From assembly GCA_027117675.1 (NCBI GenBank), contig JAJAYM010000009.1:1-5901 (forward strand): a stretch of 5,901 nt of DNA, in the 5' to 3' direction. This document shows, in pieces, positions 5,516-5,901 of this stretch. The notes beneath the pieces are model-generated. The model had not been told where the DNA came from. It saw nothing but the letters and a program-made list of their open reading frames with translations, and searched no databases. The DNA comes from Actinomycetes bacterium. GTDB taxonomy: Bacteria > Actinomycetota > Actinomycetes > JAHEKZ01. Made by a program: the position numbers and the translations under genes. Position 1 is the stretch's first letter. Each line of letters starts with the position of its first letter.

Positions 5516-5749
5516 ATGTCATCTCTGCACCACTCCGAAGAGACCCACGCGAATCTGGTCGCCCGGTTGCCTCAGGCAACGGGAAAGCCGATCGACGAGT
5601 GGTTCCAGGCGGTGCAGGACGGCCCAGCGCTCACCCGATTTGAAGAACGTGTGCATTGGCTTCAGGACGAGCATGAGATTCCGCATAGTTACGCCACCGC
5701 CGTCGTTCACGAATACGACAAGGTGCGGGCTGCGCGACGCGTCCAGTGA
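5516..5749 (+). CDS. DUF4287-like small protein
   Basis: A 77-aa soluble protein that resembles the DUF4287 family, whose molecular role is unknown to me. Matching features are ATGKPIDEWF (21-30), equivalent to the family's GK...W segment; the central ALTRFEERVHWLQDEH (38-53); and HSYATAVVHEYD (57-68), equivalent to the conserved C-terminal helix where a small residue and an A-x-x-V pattern follow a His/Gly pair. It is mostly helical, acidic in the middle and basic at the end (KVRAARR). There are no cysteines, signal peptide or membrane helix. The ATG follows AGGAG by 5 nt. It is divergent from the 106-aa gene, so the two may share a control region of 94 bp. The gene is complete, followed by non-coding sequence. 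Family assignment is from remembered consensus and is moderately sure. Confidence 0.82.
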   Translation: MSSLHHSEETHANLVARLPQATGKPIDEWFQAVQDGPALTRFEERVHWLQDEHEIPHSYATAVVHEYDKVRAARRVQ

Positions 5750-5790
5750 CGGTGACCAACAGCTGAGGGGACGACCTCGGCCACAGACGA
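5750..5790. other. Short spacer after the DUF4287-like gene, nothing recognised
   Basis: Ordinary-composition sequence between the stop codon and the G/C-rich tail. Only a 4-bp GAGG/CCTC inverted pair (5765-5778) is visible, too weak to call. Confidence 0.5.
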
Positions 5791-5901
5791 AGGGGGCCCC
5801 CCCCCGGGGGAACGGTTGGGGGGCCCCGTTGGGGGGGCCCGGGGGGGGGGGCGGGGGGGTTGGGTGGGCCGCCCCCCGCGGGGGAGCACGGTTGGGCCCC
5901 C
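5791..5901. other. G/C homopolymer-rich tail, probable contig-end artefact over a terminator
   Basis: After position 5790 the sequence becomes runs of G and C: G5, C9, G5, G6, G7, G11 and G7, with few other bases, quite unlike the rest of the window. It begins with a GGGGGCCCC block (5792-5800) that recurs as GGGGCCCC (5820-5827) followed by GTT, so a strong G/C-rich intrinsic terminator hairpin after the DUF4287-like gene may lie underneath. Runs like these at the end of a sequence are typical of failed reads or forced assembly through a stable hairpin. The open frame reading through it on the minus strand is Pro/Gly/Arg-rich and not a gene. Real biology, such as a G-quadruplex, is possible but less likely. 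Confidence 0.6.

Noticed and set aside
5154..5643. Overlapping open frames of 141 (minus) and 136 (plus) codons around the 106-aa gene
   Set aside because: They are Arg/Pro/Ser-rich with poor third-position pattern, and the plus-strand one overlaps the DUF4287-like gene out of frame.
5707..5889. Minus-strand open frame in the tail
   Set aside because: Pro/Gly/Arg repeats arise only from the G/C runs, which are probably artefact.

Overview
The window looks like one short, high-GC actinobacterial contig. Evidence: strong G/C preference at third codon positions in all genes, GTG starts, starts with no Shine-Dalgarno (SD) preceded by TAGNNT boxes, an actinobacterial-type cystathionine beta-synthase with a C-terminal CBS pair, and an MsrA with the long N-terminal extension common in this phylum. 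A chemoreceptor gene suggests a motile member. The genus cannot be named from this sequence.

Layout. 1-1572 (-): a methyl-accepting chemotaxis protein cut off by the window edge just before its signalling hairpin tip. 1573-1667: divergent intergenic region with a flagellar-sigma-like promoter facing the chemoreceptor and an SD for msrA. 1668-2309 (+): methionine sulfoxide reductase msrA, convergent with 2344-3711 (-): cystathionine beta-synthase cbs. 3734-4024 (-): small two-helix membrane protein 22 bp upstream of cbs and probably co-oriented with it as a pair. 4025-4140: divergent control region. 4141-5082 (+): membrane-anchored SGNH/GDSL hydrolase. 5101-5421 (-): unrecognised 106-aa protein, convergent with the hydrolase. 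5422-5515: divergent region. 5516-5749 (+): 77-aa DUF4287-like protein. 5750-5901: non-coding, becoming a G/C homopolymer-rich tail from about 5791 that is probably a damaged terminator or contig-end artefact. No gene-free stretch exceeds 300 bases.

Functionally, msrA and cbs both concern sulfur amino acids (repair of oxidised methionine; homocysteine plus serine to cystathionine), but they are convergent and so not one operon. The cbs / SGNH hydrolase neighbourhood resembles the Mycobacterium tuberculosis Rv1075c-Rv1077 region as I remember it. I see no new defence, mobile or biosynthetic system. The most notable signals are an abrupt codon-usage change inside the chemoreceptor, a split between SD-led and apparently leaderless genes, and a candidate flagellar-sigma promoter.
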